A stretch of DNA of 8,981 bases. It comes from Alphaproteobacteria bacterium. GTDB taxonomy: Bacteria > Pseudomonadota > Alphaproteobacteria > Puniceispirillales > Puniceispirillaceae. The notes under the pieces are model-generated. The model had not been told where the DNA came from. It ran no database searches and saw only the letters and a list, made by a program, of their open reading frames with translations. The translations under genes and the position numbers were made by a program. Shown one piece after another: positions 5,810-8,981 of this stretch. Each line of letters opens with the position of its first letter. The stretch's first letter is position 1. Where the stretch lies: contig JAKMFG010000023.1 in NCBI GenBank assembly GCA_022425565.1, forward strand, positions 1-8,981. The letters are read 5' to 3'.

Positions 5810-8800
5810 ATGACGTCGCCGAACCGCCGCGACCAGCGGCTCTATACCATTCCTGCCGGCGTTCCTTTCGCCGTTTCACTCGCCACCGGCATCAGGCATC
5901 TGGCCGGCAGCCCGGAAGCGCTGGCGCGCGCCAGCGTGCTTGTGCCTTCACGCCGCGCCGCCCAGGCCCTTCGTGCGGCCTTTCTGGAAGTTGGCGGTGA
6001 CAATGCCGCCCTGTTGCCCCGCATCGACCCGATTGGCGATGTCGAGGAGGATGCGCCCGATCTTCTTGCCTTTGCCGCCGATGCGCCTGACCTGCCGCCG
6101 GCGATGGACCCGTTGCGCCGCCAGCTTTGGCTTGGGCGTCTGCTTCGCGGTTTCCGCCTTGGCGATGTGGCGCCGACCCAACCACAGGCGATGCAGCTTG
6201 CCGAGTCGCTCGGCCGGCTTCTTGATTCCCTCTGCAATGCGGATGCGACGCCAGAGCTTCTTATCGATCTTCTTCCCGACCGTTTTTCGCGGCACTGGCA
6301 GGACATTCTGAAACTGCTGACCATCCTGATCGACCGCTGGCCGGCCATTCTTGAAGAGCAGGGTGTGATCGACGCTGCAGACAGGCGCAACAGGCTTGTT
6401 CGGCTGCGCTGCCGGCTGTGGCGCGACCATCCGCCTGAAGAGCTGGTCGTGGTGGCTGGATCAACTGGTACCTTCGCCGCTACGCGTGAACTGATTGCGG
6501 CCGTTGCCGATCTGCCTGACGGGCATGTCGTGCTGCCGGGGCTGGATCGGGGGGCGGTAGAACACTGGGATCTGGTGCGCGAGGAATCGGGCCACCCTCA
6601 GCATCAGCTGTCGGTCCTGCTCACCAGTCTGGATGTAGCGCCGGAGGCGGTGCGCGACTGGCCCAACATTGTCGGCGGCGCAGAGATCAGCGCGCGGCGG
6701 CGTGCACTCATGCGCGAGGTATTCAAGCCGGCAGCGCTAACAGCCGACTGGCGGCAGCTTGGCGCGTCTCATCCCGAGCTTGGCCGCGATGCGCTGGAAG
6801 GGCTGTCTTTCTTGGATTGTGAAACACGGTCCGATGAGGCATCGGTCATTGCGCTTGCCATGCGCGAGATGCTGGAACGACCTGGCCGGACAGCCGCACT
6901 GGTGACCCCTGACAGGCAGCTTGCCGAGGCGGTGATCGCGGCTCTGCAGCGCTGGCGGATTGATGTTGATGATTCGGCTGGCCGGCCGTTGTCGCAATGC
7001 CCGTCCGGCGGCTATCTGGAGAGCCTTGTGGGCATGCTGGCGGCGGATTTTGCGCCAGTGCCGACGCTTGCCTTCCTGAAGCATCCCCTTGCATCTGGAG
7101 GCATTTCGCCGGTGGCCTTTCGCGAACGGGTGCGCCAGCTCGAGATGGCGGCTTTCCGCGGGTACCGGCCGGACGCTGGCCTCGACGGCATTCGTCGCAA
7201 GCTCGCCAGCAAAGCCAGATATGCCGATATTGCCGAATTTTTCGAAGCTTCGATTGCCAGGCCGCTCGCCAGTCTGGTGGAGGCATGGCAGATGATGGCG
7301 CCGGATCTCGCCGCGCTTGCAAGGGCACTTGGCGATGCAGCCGAGCAGATGGCAGCGCAGGTGACCGGCGAGGATGGAACACCGGACGCGGCCGACGGAG
7401 CTGTGCATCTGTGGACAGGCGAGGATGGCGAGGCAGCCGCGCTGCTTCTGGCATCGATTGCCGAACAGGGAAGCGGCTTCGAGACGGACCGTGACAGCTT
7501 CCCACGTATCCTGTCCCAGCTTCTTGCCGGAAAAACGGTGCGCCGGGCCTGGCAGACCCATCCACGGCTGGCCATTCTCGGGCCGGTCGAGGCACGCATG
7601 CAAAGTGCCGACCGCCTGATTCTTGGCGGATTCAACGAAGGCAACTGGCCGCCGCGGCCAGAGGTCGATCCCTGGACGAATGCCGAAATGCGGCGAATGG
7701 CCGGGCTGCAGCCGCATAACTGGCGGACCGGATTGAGCGCACATGATGTCTGGATGGCGTCCTGCGCGCCTGAGGTGATCATCACCCGCGCCCTGCGTGA
7801 CGGGGATGCCGTCACCACGCCGAGCCGATGGCGCCAGCGGTTTGACGCCGTGGCTGAGGCGCTGAGCATCACGGCAGCTGTTGATCGCGGCCAGAAATGG
7901 CGCGACCAGCTTGCGGCTTTGCTTCCGGCCCCGCCCATGGCGCCGTGGTCACGACCCTGTCCGACGCCGCCGGTCGAAGCGCGGCCGCGCAGTTTTTCCG
8001 CGACCGAAATCGATGACTGGATTGCCGACCCCTATTCGATCTATGCAAAGCGTGTGCTGGAACTGCGCCCGAAAGACGATCTGGACCGGCCAATCGATGC
8101 TGCTCTCCGTGGCAATCTGGTTCATGATTCGCTGGCGGCGTTTCTGCGCGCCTTTCCGGAAGGGCCGCTCCCGGACAATGCACTTGCCGAGCTGCGGTCA
8201 CTGGCGCGCGCCGTGTTCGATCCATACTGGCAGCATCCGACCATCCGGCATTTCTGGTGGCCCGCCTTCGAGACCATCGCGGCCTGGTTCATCGAGACCG
8301 AGACCCGCCGCCGTTCCGGCATCGAGACAAGCCATGCCGAGGTCGAGGGCAGCATTGATCTGGCCGCGCCAGCCGGTGATGTGACTTTTGGTGCGCGGGC
8401 CGACCGGATCGACAGGCTTGCCGGTGGCGGGCTTGCTGTTCTCGACTACAAGACCGGCGAGACGCCATCCAAGGCAAAGGTCACGGGCCGCCGCCGCACG
8501 CAGCTTCTTGTAGAGGCGGTCATTGCGGCGCATGGCGGCTTTGAGGGAGTGGACGCGGATGATGTCACCCAGATGGAATATTGGCGCCTGACAGGCCGTC
8601 GTGGCGAACCCGGCAAGCAGACTGATGTGCGACCAGAAGACTGGTCCGCAACCGAGGACGCCGCGATGCTGGCGCGGCTGGCAGCGGATTTTGACAGTGA
8701 AGCCACGGCCTATGCCAGCCGGCCGGACCCGGCCATTGGCCCTTCTTTTCCGCGTTATGACCATCTGGCGCGGGTCGATGAGTGGCGCATCGCCGAGAAT

Positions 8801-8981
8801 GGTGCGGCGCTGGCCGGCATGGACGGGAATGCGATCCAGCCTGCTGCACCGCATCGCCCGGATTTCGATCCTGTGGTGTCTGTCGATGCTTCGAACCGGC
8901 AGGCAGCAGCATCTGATCCGGCATCCTCGGTGTTCGTCTCGGCCAATGCCGGGACGGGTAAGACCAAGCTGCTGACCGATC
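5810..8981 (+). CDS. addB: AddB nuclease fused in frame to AddA helicase-nuclease (3' partial)
   Basis: The frame from ATG 5810 has no stop to the window edge, giving 1057 residues so far. Residues 1 to about 995 are alphaproteobacterial AddB. The N-terminal helicase-like domain opens with LYTIPAGVPFAVSLATGI and has no Walker A lysine, as is usual for this branch. A GGFNEGNWPPRPEVDPW segment lies in the middle. The C-terminal RecB-type nuclease begins near FSATEIDDWIADPYSIYA and has H772 (RGNLVHDSL), D868 in ADRIDR, D879 and K881 in VLDYKTG, and Q898 in TQLLVEA. The nuclease domain has no cysteine, so it cannot hold the Fe-S staple of Firmicute AddB. AddB normally ends soon after the HLARVDEW stretch (985-992). 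Here the frame continues through a linker rich in Pro, Ala and Asp (about 993-1028) into AddA. The partner subunits resect double-strand breaks for RecA loading at Chi. GTG 5807 is an alternative start; the Shine-Dalgarno is weak. Confidence 0.88.
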   Translation, partial: MTSPNRRDQRLYTIPAGVPFAVSLATGIRHLAGSPEALARASVLVPSRRAAQALRAAFLEVGGDNAALLPRIDPIGDVEEDAPDLLAFAADAPDLPPAMDPLRRQLWLGRLLRGFRLGDVAPTQPQAMQLAESLGRLLDSLCNADATPELLIDLLPDRFSRHWQDILKLLTILIDRWPAILEEQGVIDAADRRNRLVRLRCRLWRDHPPEELVVVAGSTGTFAATRELIAAVADLPDGHVVLPGLDRGAVEHWDLVREESGHPQHQLSVLLTSLDVAPEAVRDWPNIVGGAEISARRRALMREVFKPAALTADWRQLGASHPELGRDALEGLSFLDCETRSDEASVIALAMREMLERPGRTAALVTPDRQLAEAVIAALQRWRIDVDDSAGRPLSQCPSGGYLESLVGMLAADFAPVPTLAFLKHPLASGGISPVAFRERVRQLEMAAFRGYRPDAGLDGIRRKLASKARYADIAEFFEASIARPLASLVEAWQMMAPDLAALARALGDAAEQMAAQVTGEDGTPDAADGAVHLWTGEDGEAAALLLASIAEQGSGFETDRDSFPRILSQLLAGKTVRRAWQTHPRLAILGPVEARMQSADRLILGGFNEGNWPPRPEVDPWTNAEMRRMAGLQPHNWRTGLSAHDVWMASCAPEVIITRALRDGDAVTTPSRWRQRFDAVAEALSITAAVDRGQKWRDQLAALLPAPPMAPWSRPCPTPPVEARPRSFSATEIDDWIADPYSIYAKRVLELRPKDDLDRPIDAALRGNLVHDSLAAFLRAFPEGPLPDNALAELRSLARAVFDPYWQHPTIRHFWWPAFETIAAWFIETETRRRSGIETSHAEVEGSIDLAAPAGDVTFGARADRIDRLAGGGLAVLDYKTGETPSKAKVTGRRRTQLLVEAVIAAHGGFEGVDADDVTQMEYWRLTGRRGEPGKQTDVRPEDWSATEDAAMLARLAADFDSEATAYASRPDPAIGPSFPRYDHLARVDEWRIAENGAALAGMDGNAIQPAAPHRPDFDPVVSVDASNRQAAASDPASSVFVSANAGTGKTKLLTD
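8891..8981 (+). other. addA: Start of the AddA UvrD-like helicase domain inside the fusion
   Basis: The last 30 residues of the window, SNRQAAASDPASSVFVSANA and on to GTGKTKLLTD, are the N-terminus of AddA. Q1031 sits where a Q-motif glutamine belongs, and the Walker A is ANAGTGKT (1045-1052) with K1051. It is in exactly the same frame as addB. The ATG at 8819 and GTGs at 8873 and 8876 could serve as internal starts for a separate AddA, but no Shine-Dalgarno precedes them. The rest of AddA (six more helicase motifs and its own nuclease, about 1100 residues) would lie beyond the window. Confidence 0.85.

Noticed and set aside
6997..7494. 165-residue + strand ORF in another frame inside addB
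   Set aside because: It is rich in Arg, Gly and Cys with no recognisable motif and lies within the open AddB frame.
6737..7938. Long antisense ORFs (335 and 308 residues) opposite addB
   Set aside because: They overlap each other in different frames and lie inside the uninterrupted AddB frame. Their high Arg, Ser and Ala composition is that of shadow ORFs.
1..8981. CRISPR array, insertion sequence, prophage, tRNA or rRNA genes
   Set aside because: No direct-repeat/spacer pattern, transposase, terminal inverted repeats, tRNA cloverleaf or rRNA sequence was seen. The two 15 bp arrays have no spacers and are not CRISPR.

Overview
The window reads as a stretch of a moderately GC-rich alphaproteobacterial chromosome. 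All genes lie on the + strand. The strongest taxonomic signals are a ChvI/ChvG-type two-component pair, the long bacterial form of S-adenosylhomocysteine hydrolase, and an AddB of the alphaproteobacterial type whose nuclease domain contains no cysteines. A marine lineage such as SAR116 is possible, but this cannot be settled from sequence alone.

Layout from left to right: the last 44 codons of a gene that looks like polA (1-135); a 158 bp gap with two hairpins; chvI (294-986) and chvG (1054-2712), a response regulator and sensor kinase pair; a 102 bp gap with a 15 bp tandem repeat and a candidate promoter; rapZ (2815-3762), whose N-terminus is itself built on a second 15 bp tandem repeat; a candidate intrinsic terminator over the rapZ stop; ahcY (3847-5241); tsaE (5261-5740); and an open reading frame that starts at 5810 and runs off the right edge. 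No stretch over 300 bases lacks a gene. Long antisense ORFs over chvI, chvG, ahcY and addB are shadows.

Functionally the genes cover envelope or acid-stress signalling (ChvG to ChvI), a RapZ-family nucleotide- or RNA-binding regulator, methyl-cycle detoxification (AhcY), tRNA t6A modification (TsaE) and double-strand break processing (AddAB). In relatives the chvI-chvG-hprK-(rapZ)-PTS-ahcY and tsaE-amgK-murU-addB-addA orders are common. Here the hprK/PTS genes and the amgK/murU genes are absent from those places, so the locus looks compacted.

The main discovery candidate is at the right edge. The AddB frame has no stop codon after its normal C-terminal end. It continues in the same frame through a short linker into the start of AddA, including the Q-motif-like glutamine and the Walker A helicase motif. 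As written, the sequence encodes a single AddB-AddA polypeptide instead of two subunits. Secondary points are a RapZ P-loop in which leucine replaces the lysine, and two unrelated triplicated 15 bp repeats on either side of the rapZ start.
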